NCBI GenBank assembly: GCA_036346375.1
Contig: CM070515.1
Coordinates: 5,478,423-5,542,422, forward strand
DNA length: 64,000 bases
Direction of reading: 5' to 3'
Origin: Guadua angustifolia
Lineage: Eukaryota; Streptophyta; Magnoliopsida; Poales; Poaceae
The translations under genes were made by a program, and so were the position numbers. The notes below the pieces were generated by a model. The model saw nothing but the letters and a program-made list of their open reading frames with translations. It had not been told where the DNA came from and searched no databases. This document shows, piece by piece, positions 23,941 to 39,404 of this stretch. Every line of letters starts with the position of its first letter. Position 1 is the first letter of the stretch.

Positions 23941-25020
23941 AGTCCTCGGCTCCTCGCCACGACGAATGCACTAGCGTACTATGGCCTCGGCACCAAAAAA
24001 AATTTGAAAAGTACTGTGAGATCATCTTTTCGATGGATTAAATTTATTGATTGAATTGACTCTAACTTTAGTAGCATGAGATTTTTTAAGAAACTATTTA
24101 CATTGTACTTTTAGTAAATTTTAAATATATATATTGGATTTATGATTTTATAAAATCATTATATAAGACTATATAGTACCACAATAGATTATCCTTTTCA
24201 CATATCATCGATGCATCTCAAATTTCGTAGGAATAAAACTATGGAGCACCCTCCACCAAAAAACTCCCGTCTTCGATGGTATAGTCATGTGCCACAGCTT
24301 CTTCCACAAAGCATTTGTCGTCCCTATCTAGATATGTGGTTCGTTCGAATCGCAATACGGGTTTGCAGTTCATCGTTTTTTATTTCAATTTCCACTGCAA
24401 GCATGAACTTCATATCCTAATTCGGTTCCGGTTCGACGAATCTGATTTGTGATTCGTAAGACTTACAACGAATCCGATAACTATATATAGTTGAAGCAGC
24501 AGCTATCTCTATGTCTCCATCTACAAGAAGATGATACGCCTATCGGACAATATAATTACCATGTTTCTCCGCTGCCAAGGCCCAAACGTCCTCCTCCAAT
24601 TGGCCTAATGGTATACGCAGTATTGCTGTGCATCAGGAGCAAAAAAAACTGGCCTCGACCACATTATGAACCCAGGATATACAGCCATCGCATAGCAGTT
24701 CATTAACCTTCTGGACAGTTGAGAGTAAACACCAAGAGGTTTATGATCCATATTTTCAGGAATCCAAGCATCTTCCCAAATGTTGATCGATGTTCCTTCA
24801 CCTACTCGTTCGATAAGGTCCCCGTTTCAAGGCTTATCGGCCACTGATGATTGCCCTCCATGTACGCGAGAAATTCTTTTTCTGACGTGCAGATCGAGAT
24901 GTTTCTACCTGTCTCCCTATAATACAAGTTACAAAAATCTTAAAGAAAGAGAAGGAATAAATAATCACTATTTACTTTTTATTTATACTTTAATATTGAG
25001 TGCTAGTATAGCACGGTATC
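23941..25020. other. Intergenic, no gene recognised
   Basis: Open frames occur (for example at 24780-25000) but no family pattern was found. The sequence is AT-rich and no transposon ends could be paired. Confidence 0.45.
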
Positions 25021-25086
25021 CCGCCACTTCCATATCCGACAAGATAGCAAATAGCTATCCGATTAGACACGATCGAACAAACCACA

Positions 25087-25338
25087 TCTCCTCTGCGCTT
25101 GTTGTTCTATGTGGTCCTCACCATCCTCCTGATGGTGCATGTCCTCAATGTCATCACCGTCACCATCACTGTTACGGCATACGTCTCTATGTCGTCGGGC
25201 GCAAGGCGAATGCTTCGAAGTAAGGCCTTGAACGTGTGGACCTTCACGGTGTTCACAATGGTGTCGACGTTCTCAAGTTGCGGGTACATGTCGACCAACG
25301 AGAAGATGGTGGTGTTCAAGAAAGACAACGCATTGTAG
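25087..25338 (+). pseudogene. HKT-type Na+/K+ transporter fragment
   Basis: About 80 codons read FYVVLTILLMVHVL, a hydrophobic helix, SSGARRMLRSKALNVWTFTV, FTMVSTFSSCGYMSTNEKM and VVFKKDNAL, then stop. The FT-VSTF--CG---TNE--V-F pattern is the second pore-loop selectivity region of plant high-affinity K+ transporters (HKT/Trk family), with the filter Gly in SSCGY. A full HKT is about 500 residues and continues with a further pore and helices; here the frame ends just after this block and no flanking HKT sequence was recognised. It is therefore a truncated remnant, possibly one exon-derived fragment. Family assignment rests on this motif and needs a protein search. Confidence 0.62.
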
Positions 25339-25364
25339 CTGTTGCTCGTGTGAAAACCGGTTTC

Positions 25365-26640
25365 ATATGAGTTTTCATGAGATTCGCCAAATATTCAAAA
25401 AAAAATCAAGTGGGTTTCACAGGGTTTGCATATCTAGATGAAACACTATGAAGCATCATGAAACTTATTTGTGAAACGTTTCTATTGAAATATAGTCATA
25501 TAAACTATCAATACTTGATGAAATTGTAAACTTAGACATGAAATTATGTGATAAAAATGTTATAAAACTTATTCATGAAAAGTTATGATACTTAAATCAA
25601 CTGTAACTTATGAAACATCGTGAAACTTATTCGTAAAACCTCATGAAATTTATCGTTGTGAAACTTAGCAAGTTTCAAAGGCAAATTCAAAGTTTCATTA
25701 ACTTTCAACAAAATTCATGCACATTTCATAGTGTTTCAAACGGGTTTCAAGTTTCAACACCAAGTTTAAGAAACAAATTCAAAGTTTTAGTTAAGTTTCA
25801 ATAAAAAAGTTTATGCAGGTTTCATGGTGTTTAAAAACAAACTTCAAGTTTCAATGACAAGTTTTATGAATAAAATCAAAGTATTGAGAAAGTTTTCAAC
25901 AAAAGTTCATGCAAGTTTCAGGGAAAAACAAATGAAAACTTATGAGTTTTCATGGGATTCTCCAAATATTCAAAATCAAGCCGGTTTCAAAGGGTTTGCA
26001 TATCTGGATGAAACACTATGAAACCTCATGAAACTTATCTATGAAATATTATGAAACTTTGTCTTAAAACACTAAACATACTGAAACATAGTCATGCAAG
26101 CTATCATACTCAATGAAACTATAAACTTGGATGGGAAACCATGTGATAAAACTTTATTAAACGTATTAATGAAACATTCGTGGAACGTTATAAAACTTAT
26201 CCGTGAAAAGTTATGATATTTGATCCTATTGTAACTTATGAAGCATTATGAAACCTCTTTTGAAAGCTCATGAGAGTTATCTATAAAACATTGTGAAACT
26301 TAACCGTGAACTTATAAAACCTTAGAAAATTTAAACATGAAACCTGCTGAAACGTAGTCATAAAAACTATCAAATACCTGATCAAATTGTAAACTTAAGC
26401 GTAGAACTATATAATGAAACCTCATGAAACGTCATAGAACTTAGCAATGAATCTCTTTGAAAACTCATAAAGCCTGATAAACTTAATGAAACTTAGTTAT
26501 TACACTTTAAAAAAATAAATCAAATTATGAAACATTGTGAAACTTATTTTGTGGAACTTGATGTAACTTAACAAATGAAACTTAAGTTTCACAATATTGA
26601 ATAGAACCTGATGAAACTTAACAAATGAGTTTCATAATTT
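25365..26640. repeat. GAAAC-rich degenerate repeat array
   Basis: The block is dominated by variants of ATGAAACTTAT and ATGAAACCTCATGAAACTT. A higher-order period of about 575 bp is visible: GAGTTTTCATGAGATTC at 25369 recurs as GAGTTTTCATGGGATTC at 25944, each followed by AAATATTC, GGGTTTGCATATCT and GATGAAACACTATGAA. The array ends where the segmental duplication begins (26540). Confidence 0.85.
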
Positions 26641-28904
26641 GATCTAGTTTTTTTTCAGTAGTTGACAAGAGGTCTCTAAATCCATTCTTCTTAGCATAAT
26701 CCTTCTAAACATCGGATAGATCCTTGATTATATTGAGTATATGATGTGGAATGAAACTTGAGCCTTATTTCTGACCCTACATCTGTAGCAACATCAGATT
26801 TTTGGTGAAGAAAAAAGTTTGGACAGATAAGTTTGAAACCATTGATGATTTACTATTTTCCCTTGATTGACCTCGTATGTTTCTTGTCATGACCAGTAGG
26901 CGTAGGCTTCTTCCCAGAATTGTTTGCAGATCATGCAAGCGCACATGAATCCTTCACTTTCTATCAAGAAGAAGGTATTAGCCTTTTTGGTTGGACATAT
27001 AAAAAAATTAGTGTTGACAATAGATTTTATTTTACTGTATGCAGTGCCCTTATTGTTAGTAGAGTGATGAAAATATTGGTTGTACAATTTTGCTTGCATT
27101 TGTACACAACTAATACACATACAACACATGAGAAAACGGGAAAGGGTGAATACAATGAACCATATATATAAGATTTCATTGAGAAGTATCATAGGCAGTC
27201 TAGTACATGAGAATAACTAAGCTTGAATAGTAAATAAATTAACTAAAAATCTAAGGTTTCATGTACACACAAAGAGAAAATGACCAAGTTATTCATCAAT
27301 TTTCATATCGATTCTAGCCTAATTCGAGCACTAATAGTCACATATCAAAGAGTTACTAACAAAAACTTTCCTCACCGCTTCAAATAAGCAACATCAATGA
27401 ATTTTAATTGGTTAAAGCATTTCATCAAACACCTACTGTGCAGAACAAGAAAATGGTTCTGCACCCACTTCAATGAGTTGAAGCAAAAGAAATTCAATAG
27501 AAGGGTTGCTACATTAGCTAGAGGAACTCCATTAGTGCGAGGGGCAATGGTGAGAGAAATAGATGTACACTATAAAGCTCACCTAAGAGGTAAGGAGGAT
27601 GAGGCGTCAGAGCCCGATAGAGAGGGAGAAGCAAGGTGGTCTTAGACCTCAACAGCTCAAAATAAGAGATGGGGTGGAGGAGCACCCATAAGAGTTCTCG
27701 TGGTGCTCGCCACCGCGGCCCACTCATGTATGTATTATGTATAGCAGTGGCGTAGAGGCCTTGTCGCTACGCCCACACCCTGTCCCTCATCGACGTGCTC
27801 ACATGCTGGTTGCCAGGATCAGGTCTCCAAAGAAGACATGCATAAGGGAAAGGGGCTGGCTTGTGGCAACCAACGCATCCTTTCTCGTCGTTGCCATGCT
27901 TGCACGCCGGAAACCTAATTAAAGGGAGCAAGAGGAGCGAATTATGTGGGATTAGGGATCAAGTTATGATTGGAACGTTTTATGTTGTGCGCGATAGCAA
28001 GGTGATTGAATGGGCGCTTGTCATCCCGTTGATTGGTGCAGAACGGTATACCGTTATCTAGTTTTTCTGTTTAATATCTATATAATTTTTAAAAAGAGAC
28101 GCATAGAAGCACCTCTCAAAAAAATTACCTTTCAAGATAAGTGCACGCTAGGATGTCGGATTTGTTAGCAGTCGCCACCCTTGTTTCACTATCATCGGCA
28201 GGTTGCATTTTTCTAAGTCTCTGGACCCCATTCCTCACCTGGTTATGTTCTTCCAAATCTTCTTCGAGAGTTTATAGCAGCTCATTGAATATATCGGAAT
28301 GACCTGGGCAGTAGACTTGATTAGTACTTCCCTTCCTGTACCCTCCTTTTAATTGCTTCCAGTTGCATACAAATGACAGGATATGCGAATTGTAGGTAGC
28401 CTAATTTTCATTTCGATGCGCACGTGGGGTCATGTTAGTAGTTCTAGTAAACAACTTCGTGATGATTCACATGGAAACAATAAACGCTAATGAACTAATT
28501 TTTCATGGGCTGTCTGTGCCCCCAAAGTGGCCAAGTCCATCACCTTTTCTCCTGACATGTACCTGCAATTTCGTCAGTAGTGGAGGAGGCTTTAACTTTT
28601 AAGACACTACGATTTGACGGATCAAACATTTGATGATGATAATAATGAGAAGAAATCAAAAAGGAAAACGGGTGGACGAATCATTCAGAGCATATCCATT
28701 TGCATCCAGACTGAAGAGTCACAACGCTAGAGAGTGCTGCGGAGAGGATAACATAAACAAGCGCAGCGGCCATGGTGTAAAGGGAAAACGTATAAAATAT
28801 GGTTGCAGTTCATTGAGGATTAATCAACGTGTCTGTCTTTGCAATAATGCCATGTTACACAACCAAAAGGGGTGCATGTGGATTTTTTTTTTTAAAAGGA
28901 AATA

Positions 28905-29190
28905 TATTTTTAAAATAATTTTTAAAAAATACCCTAAAAAAATTACAAAAATATACATGATGACATAAGATCTGTCACTAAATGAATTAGTGACGACCTT
29001 TTGTCGCCAATTTATTTAGCAACAGAAGTCTTAACCTACCAACCAAATAAATCCGCGACAAAATAATCCGTTGGCCAATTCAATCAGCGATAAATTAGAC
29101 ATCTATTGCCAATTCAATCGGCAATTTTTCATCACTGTTTTATTTGGTAACAGATGTATATTTTTGTAAAATTATTTAAAAAAATTATTG
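28905..29190. repeat. AT-rich foldback, MITE-like
   Basis: TTACAAAAATATACAT near 28945 and its inverted counterpart ATGTATATTTTTGTAAAA near 29154 face each other. Inside are smaller inverted pairs such as GTCACTAAATGAATTAGTGAC-type palindromes. The same element is in unit B (about 48640-48925), so it predates the duplication. Superfamily is not assigned because no target duplication is clear. Confidence 0.5.
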
Positions 29191-29379
29191 TGCATGTGTG
29201 ATGACATTTTCCCTTGCCAAGCTGACCTTGTTGTTTTGCCTACACCAGTAGAGAAAGTAGCTCTCTAGTCTCTACTATTGACGATTACAAAGTTCCAGGC
29301 TGACAAAATCATAAACGACCATCAAACTGGGTATGTCTGCCGACTGCCTGCGCCGTGCTGCGGCAAACAGCCTCTTTGG

Positions 29380-29860
29380 GTAAGGGTGACAATTGTACCC
29401 GCTAGTTTTACACCCGATCGATCGGATTCGGATTTTAATTTTACTCGTGGATTCTTCTGGATCGGGTACTCAAAATGGGTTCAGGTCGGGTTCGGGTTTT
29501 AATTTTCACCCGCGGGTACCCATCAGGTACTCAAAATACCGCGATATACCCATCGGTATTGCCGTCGGAGTTCCGGATACCCGCCAGTTTGGGGTCGGGT
29601 TTGGTGCACGTCGATTTGACTCGAGTTTTGGGTTTGGGTTTCTTGTCGGGTCGGGTTTTGCAAAATTCACCCGACCCAACCTATTACCACCAGATACACA
29701 AACCCGCTGGTCGGTCGGATTTCGTACCGCCGAGTTCGGATTCAGGTATACATTTTTACTTGATATGGTATTCAGGTTCGGATCGGATTTTTCAATTCGG
29801 ATTTCGGATCGGGTCGGATTTTATAAAACCTGCACTCAACCCAACCCGTTACCATCTCTA
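29380..29860. mobile_element. hAT-type non-autonomous insertion, unit A only
   Basis: A 481-bp insertion flanked by an 8-bp direct repeat CTCTTTGG (29372-29379 and 29861-29868). Ends are inverted and imperfect: left TAAGGGTGACAAT, right (reverse complement) TAGAGATGGTAAC. The inside is rich in CGGGTTCGGGTTT-like runs. Unit B has a single CTCTTTGG at 49117-49127, the empty site. An 8-bp duplication and TAGGGRTGGCAA-like ends indicate the hAT superfamily. Confidence 0.8.
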
Positions 29861-30006
29861 CTCTTTGGAAACGACGGAAGATGGCCAAGACCCGGTGAAA
29901 TGGGGAAGACGCCAAGCCTAACGAACTCGTTTTCTCGTATCCGCCGGCGCCCGTCGGGGTCGGCACGACGAGCGCGCGGACGAAGCGAGGGGCCGTGGGA
30001 TTTGCC

Positions 30007-30143
30007 GGCCCACGCAACAGAAGAATTCGCCGGCTGGACGGACCGAGGGGCACACGCGCGGTCTAGGCCCACACAAACCCTCCCGGAACCATAAGTGGGC
30101 CACCGGCCCGGCCTGTTTCCTCGAGGTAGTAGCTTCCGGCCCA
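30007..30143. promoter_or_regulatory. Four site II (TGGGCC) motifs upstream of RPN11-A
   Basis: TGGGCC, or its complement GGCCCA, occurs at 30007-30012, 30066-30071, 30096-30101 and 30138-30143, within about 320 bases of the start codon. Site II elements (TGGGCC/T) bind TCP factors and are typical of plant genes for ribosomal and other housekeeping proteins. There is no clear TATA box here. Binding is inferred. Confidence 0.5.
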
Positions 30144-30324
30144 GTTGCGACCGCACCGAGCCGGCTTCGTGCGCTCGAAGAAAGAAAAGTGCGGCGGAGT
30201 GGAGACCTCAGACTCAGAGCAAAGCAAAGCACAAACGCGGGCTGCGGGCGTCGGGCTAGGCTTACCCAGACGTTCTCCCCAACCCGAGAGGCGAAGAGAG
30301 AGAGAGAGGCGAAGCGGAGAAGCC

Positions 30325-34355
<4,031 letters not shown>

Positions 34356-34985
34356 TCCACTACTGGTGTTCCAACTCTTCTGTATACAGACCCACCCAGT
34401 AGTAATCTATGTTTATCAAAGCCTGCGATAATGCAGTAACCTTGATGCCAGGTACATTTGGGTTCTAACGGTTTGCCTTGATGAATTTAATTCTCTGTAG
34501 CACTTTCTTCTGCATGGTGGTACTGTTCATCTATTGTTACTTTTGCTCCATTTTCGATCTGTCTCAAGCCATTTTATGTTCTGGTTATGCTTATGTGATC
34601 GTGGTTGCAGAACTCAGTGGGCCCTCGTTATTTTGATGTCGTAATCGGTATGTTACTGACCATGTGGCACTATGAACTTTCGGTAGAAGGCATGTTGTTG
34701 TGTACTAATAGCTTAATAAGCCATTTAAGCATTCAGTAGTTTCCTCGTGTTTTAATCGCTGTAGCCCTGGAACATGTTTTGGCACAATATGTGCACTGTT
34801 GTAACAAGACAGTCTTGCCAGGTCTCGAAAATAATTTGGTTAATTCTGGAGCACTAGATATGAATTATGATGCTGATTATTAAGATCGAAGTTGCACACG
34901 GTAGTTTTGGTTCTGAACTGCAGTGGTCCGATCCGAAGCTAAAACAAATGTAAAATTAACAATACAACATCGTCATTCTTTCGTA
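34356..34985 (+). other. RPN11-A 3' flank and presumed 3' UTR
   Basis: This is conserved almost base for base with 53578-54198 in unit B and contains no further coding exon. An 8-base stretch near 34704 is absent in unit B. The transcript end is not defined from sequence. Confidence 0.5.
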
Positions 34986-35230
34986 TCACTCACTCAGGGG
35001 ATTCACCACTTGCCCGGAGAAGAGCACGGCGCCGCTCCTCTCCTCCACGACGGCAAACAAGAACGGCCGGTCCGCCACGAAATCCACCGGTGGCCTCAAT
35101 ACTCGCATAGAGAGCGATGCCAACGGCCGCCGTCACGGTGCCAAGGTCGTCCACCTCGATGGTGGCCTTACGGTACACCCCCGTGATGGAAAGCCTCGAA
35201 CGTGAACTTGAACTTGGGGACTATGAAGCT
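34986..35230 (-). pseudogene. Serpin C-terminal relic, unit A
   Basis: On the minus strand the sequence reads FIVPKFKFTFEA, then directly FITGVYRKATIEVDDLGT (serpin breach and hinge region) and, after a frame change, VDFVADRPFLFAVVEERSG and AVLFSGQVVNPLSE with a stop at 34986. The last segments are the conserved C-terminal strands of plant serpins, after the reactive-centre loop. Compared with the 60.2-kb copy, about 30 residues between FEA and FITGV are missing. A serpin is about 390 residues, so this is a broken remnant. Confidence 0.78.
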
Positions 35231-35794
35231 TTTATATGATATCCTATCTCTTCTATTCCATGTCTTCAACAAATGTTTTATGTATTTTGAAATACTCTCT
35301 TGATTAATTGGCAGTGCTCGAAAAATAATTCGATACCGATCTAGGCGTACCTATAGTCGTCTTTGTCGTAGCGTAGTGGGCACATATATAGCGGTCGATC
35401 GGAATGCCTCCTCGCCGGCGTGTCATGCGGCGCCTAATGTTTTCCAGCACGGTTCGTGTTCTTCTTCCACCTTGCCGTTGATGTCCAGGCGAAGCATGGC
35501 GTCTATGGCGGCGGCGCGAACGACTTTGAGCTGATTCCCGTTGCTCAATTACTCACGTTTGCCTCCCACTGGAACCGCTCGATCTCGTTGCCAACCACTC
35601 TTACTTGCTTTTGTTTCCATTGATCCAGCAAGATAATATGGACATATACAACAAAGTTCGAGTACGTCCAAGTGCAAAATAAAAAGATTCCATATTGTGC
35701 ACACACATCAAAGTAAGTATGTCGCGGTGCCAAATAATTGAAGATTTAGTACGTGCACAACCTTAAGGCTCTGCTCTTTTTCTCTGAATATAAT

Positions 35795-36467
35795 TGTCGA
35801 TGATTCGGGACAAGGTCCTCCGCCAAGCTTACTTGTTGAATGAGGATCAACGTGAGGCCCTTTTTTCGCAAGGGTTATACGTCGAGGGTGTGCGAACAAG
35901 GAAACGAGCAAGTACACGGACAATCGGAAGGCACAAAGGGGTCAATTTTATTGGTTCGGGCCTCCCACGGTGGAGATAACAACCCTCGTCCAATGAGATT
36001 TCACTAGTATGCGAGAGGGTGTTACAAAGCGCTTGCTCGGGGTCCCTAGAGGTCCTAAGGGACCTACCGATGGGCTCAGGCGTGAGTGTGTGTGTGTTAC
36101 AAGGGGTTCCAACCCTCAATCCATCGTGGGAGGGTATTTATAGGAATTACAGAGAGACAAATCATTTATTACAGGGCGCGCTCTCTTTGTAGAGGGCGTC
36201 TGTGAGCGATGCAGCGCCACCCGCCGGGTACCACGCGACGTGGGCACGGATGGGCGTGGACCAAGTCAATGCGGACCGTGGCGGCGGATCCGGCCTGCGA
36301 TCCTCGAGCCGCCATGCATTTAATGCCACGTCGCCTTGTCGGGGACCCCGAGTGGCTTTTTCGGGTAGGGGTGCACGGTCGGTCTTGCATCGTTGTCCGG
36401 GCAAGGGCATGGTCGGTTGGCGCCGGCTTCGATGGTCGTCTTGATGCAGTGTAGCCAATCCTCGACA
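35795..36467 (-). repeat. Orphan LTR, minus orientation
   Basis: The 673-bp segment begins TGTCGA and ends TCGACA, perfect mirror termini. A TATA box on the minus strand (CTATAAATA, complement of 36135-36143) and a purine-rich tract next to its right end (CGGGGCTAGC, minus sense, at about 36468-36477) mark it as the 3' LTR of a minus-oriented element whose remainder is lost. It differs from the LTR of gypsy elements 1 and 2. Its left end coincides with the end of duplication unit A. Confidence 0.65.
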
Positions 36468-36739
36468 GCTAGCCCCGAAATTTGAAGGGGAAAAAGGGCC
36501 TTCTTGAGGCCTCCGCCTTGAGCCTCTAGACTTCTAAAGAGGATTGAAATCATGCGGTGAACAAGCTACTCATGAACCCGAGCTTCCTTGCTCGGGGTGA
36601 GGGATCTCGGTAGCGAAAGCGCTCGCTCTAGAACCATGCTCGGCGGGAATCTGTGGCGAAGAATCGCCGACATCTGGCCGCTACGCTTTCGGGAAGAAAG
36701 GGGCTCGCAACGAGAGGGAAGACACGTTCTGACATCCGA

Positions 36740-37260
36740 AACAACTGGCCCGGGATATGTTTCGAGCCTGCAGATTTCAAGTGGTCAGAGCAAACGCTCA
36801 CCTTCAGTCAGGCTGACCATCCCGAGGGCGCCAACGGCCTGGGATATCTCCCGGTCGTAGTGTCGCCCATCGTTGAATGTGCGGCTAAGCCGCGTGTTGG
36901 TGGACGGAGGAAGTTCTATCAACCTCTGCCCTCCTCAAGCATCCTGGCGCTCAGATCCGCGATCGGATCTGCGTCGGCTACCGCCCTTCTTGGGTAGCCC
37001 TGAGCCGGTATGTTCCCCACAGGCCAAGTCGCCTCCCCGTCACCTTTGGGGAGGGACAACTATCGCGACCGACCAGGACTTCGAGGTCGCCGACTTGACC
37101 TCCCCTACAATGCCACCTTTCGGCCGAATCGGCGTTGGCCCGGTTCATGGCGGCCACCCACTATCGTACATGGTGGTGAAGATGCCAGGCCGGCTAGCCC
37201 CATTACGATCGTGGTGGACAAAGCCGAGGCCTTGAGGCTGCTTCAAAGTCGCAAGAAGAC
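36740..37260 (+). pseudogene. Gypsy element 2 protease remnant
   Basis: Fragments in alternating frames: FKWSEQTLTFSQADHPEG, GYLPVVVSPIVE, then VLVDGGSSINL with the catalytic Asp at 36903-36905, and later AYMVV-like sequence SYMVVKMPG. These align in order with element 1's protease segment. Three or more frameshifts are evident. Confidence 0.8.
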
Positions 37261-37629
37261 TGCCGGCGCCATTGCGTCCCGGGCGCCCAGACGCCACTTC
37301 CTCAGAGCCCTCGGGCCGGGACCAGCGCCTCACTGGCTCCGCCGGTGAGGTCAAGGTGGTCGCCTACTGAGGGCGAGCCCCAAAGATCCGTCAATATTGG
37401 CGCCAACCTCGGCGCCAATAGGAAGACGCTCATCACCTTCCTCCATCCAACTCCGACGTGTTAGCTTAGCAACCGTCCGACATGACTGGGTCCCTAGGAG
37501 GTGATTGAGCACCGATTGGTAACGCTTCCCGAGGCGCGGCCCGGTCCGGCTGAAAGTCCGGAGACAGCGCCGAGCGACAAGATGCCATTCGAGAGGAGGT
37601 AGAGAAGCTCTTGAGCGCAGGGGTTATCA

Positions 37630-38960
37630 GGAGGTCTCTCATCCCGAGTGGCTCGCTAACCTCAGCTCGCTCAAGAAGTCCAACGGAAAGTGGCGATGTG
37701 TGTCGATTTTACCGACCTCAACAAAGCCCGTCAGGATCCTATCCCTCGCCATGCGAGTCGATCTCATCGTCGACTCCACGGTAGGTGGAATCGTGTGCTT
37801 CTCGGATGCGTACTCGGGTACCACCAGATCGACATGGCGCTGAAGATGAAGAGAAGACTTGTAATTCTTCTGTGTATATTGTTATGTAAGAATGGCTTTT
37901 GGTTTAAAGAATGCGGTTCAACTTACCAAATGCCATGCATATCACCTTCCGCCCCTGACTAGGCGAAATCTTGAAGTTTATGTCGATGACTTGGTTGTGA
38001 AGATTAAGAAGAGCGATGAATTGATCCAAGACCGGAGGAAACCTTTGCTAACCTCCTAAGAATTGCTTGAAGCTCAACCCAAAAAATGCGTGTTCGTGTG
38101 CCTCCTAAGAAGTCAAGGGTTTTACGGTCAAATCGGGCATCGGGCCAACCCCGACAAGATATCGCCATCGAGCACATGAAACGCCAAATAGCGGCAAAAG
38201 CAAGTCCAATGCTTGGCGGCCGCTCGCCTCTTCGGCGGTTCATTGTCTTTGGGAGAAAAAGCTTGCCCTGCTTAAGTTGCCAAGAAGACGAACCACTTCG
38301 AGTGGATCAAGAAGTCCGTATATGCTTTGAAGAATTGAAGCGGTACCTCTCCTCTCCGGTCGGTTTCCCGAAGACCGGTGAGCTATTGTTTTGTACATTG
38401 CCGCCACCCCGAGGTGGTGAGCGCGGATCTTGATTATGAGAGAGAAGGCGCCCAAAGGCCGGTACTACATCGAAGAAGGTGCTGCACGGCGAGACCTTAC
38501 CCAAGCAGCTCAAGATGTCAGATGTCGTCCGGTGGCGCCCGAAATCGCGCGCCATTACTTCCAAGGCGGAAATTACCGTGGTCACGCTTACCATCCGCGA
38601 GAGATCCTCCACAACCGAGAAGCCGAGGGCCGAATTGCGAAATGGGCAAAGGAGCCGGGGAATTCAACCTCAAGTTTGTACCCAGCACCGCCATCAAAAG
38701 TCAAAAGTCATGGAGTTCGCCGCCGAGTGGACCCCGCCACTTTGAAATCGCTGAAGAAACCCCGCCTCTCCTCGACCTTATTCTTCGATGGCTCCTTCAG
38801 CCGAAGGCGGGGTCAAGTTGTCCTGGTCTCCGACCGGGACATCCTCCAAGATGTGGTCGCCGAGTTCAAGGCCACAAACAACATAGCTGAATACGAGGGC
38901 TTTGTAAGCGGGGTTATGCGTCGCTTGAGATTGGGCATCCGCGCCTAAGTCAAGGAGACT
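37630..38960 (+). pseudogene. Gypsy element 2 reverse transcriptase-RNase H remnant
   Basis: CVDFTDLNKA occurs near 37697-37727 and YVDDLVVK, with catalytic YVDD at 37979-37990. YHQIDMALK lies between them. 38550-38960 carries the RNase H connection (REAEGRIAKW) and FFDGSF followed by ATNNIAEYEGFVSGV. Frameshifts interrupt each block. Confidence 0.83.
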
Positions 38961-39404
38961 CCTGCTGGTCATCAATCAAGCGAAAGGAGTTCCAATGCTC
39001 GACCCCACCATGGCGGCGACTGGCGGAGGTCCAAAAATGAAGAGTCATTTTGAAGGTTTGGGATATATCCATGTCCCCGTGGCGACAATCACCTTGTCGA
39101 CGGGCTTTTCGCACTCGCGTCATCAAGGGCTCCCTGCTCGTCTGAGTCTTGAAGAAAGGCTATCGCGACCGTCCATCGCAGCCCACAATCCCGTGGGGAT
39201 GATGGTGTCGCCGCCGCAGCCCGGCCTTGGTGGGGGAAGACGGTAAGGCTGCCGCGCCTCTCGGCCAAAGCGAGGAAGGCAACGTGCTTGCCTCGGCCCG
39301 GTCCGGAGGGAAGATGGCGGCGCCGCTAAGGCGGTGCTGGAAAAGCTCACCGTGAGTACCCAAAGCGAAGACCGAGTGGTGGCCATGCTTGGCCGTGAAG
39401 ATCG

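Noticed and set aside
26887..27192. Minus-strand 101-codon frame, repeated at 43324-43674
   Set aside because: It is present in both duplication units only because the DNA is duplicated; the unit B version is shifted and no family pattern is visible.
28630..28968. Plus-strand 112-codon frame repeated at 48372-48659
   Set aside because: Conservation between the units reflects recent duplication, not selection; no domain is visible and the 3' end runs into poly(T)/poly(A)-like sequence.
29393..30094. 233-codon frame with FGFG-rich translation
   Set aside because: It is mostly the internal CGGGTTCGGGTTT runs of the hAT-type insertion joined to promoter DNA; not a protein gene.
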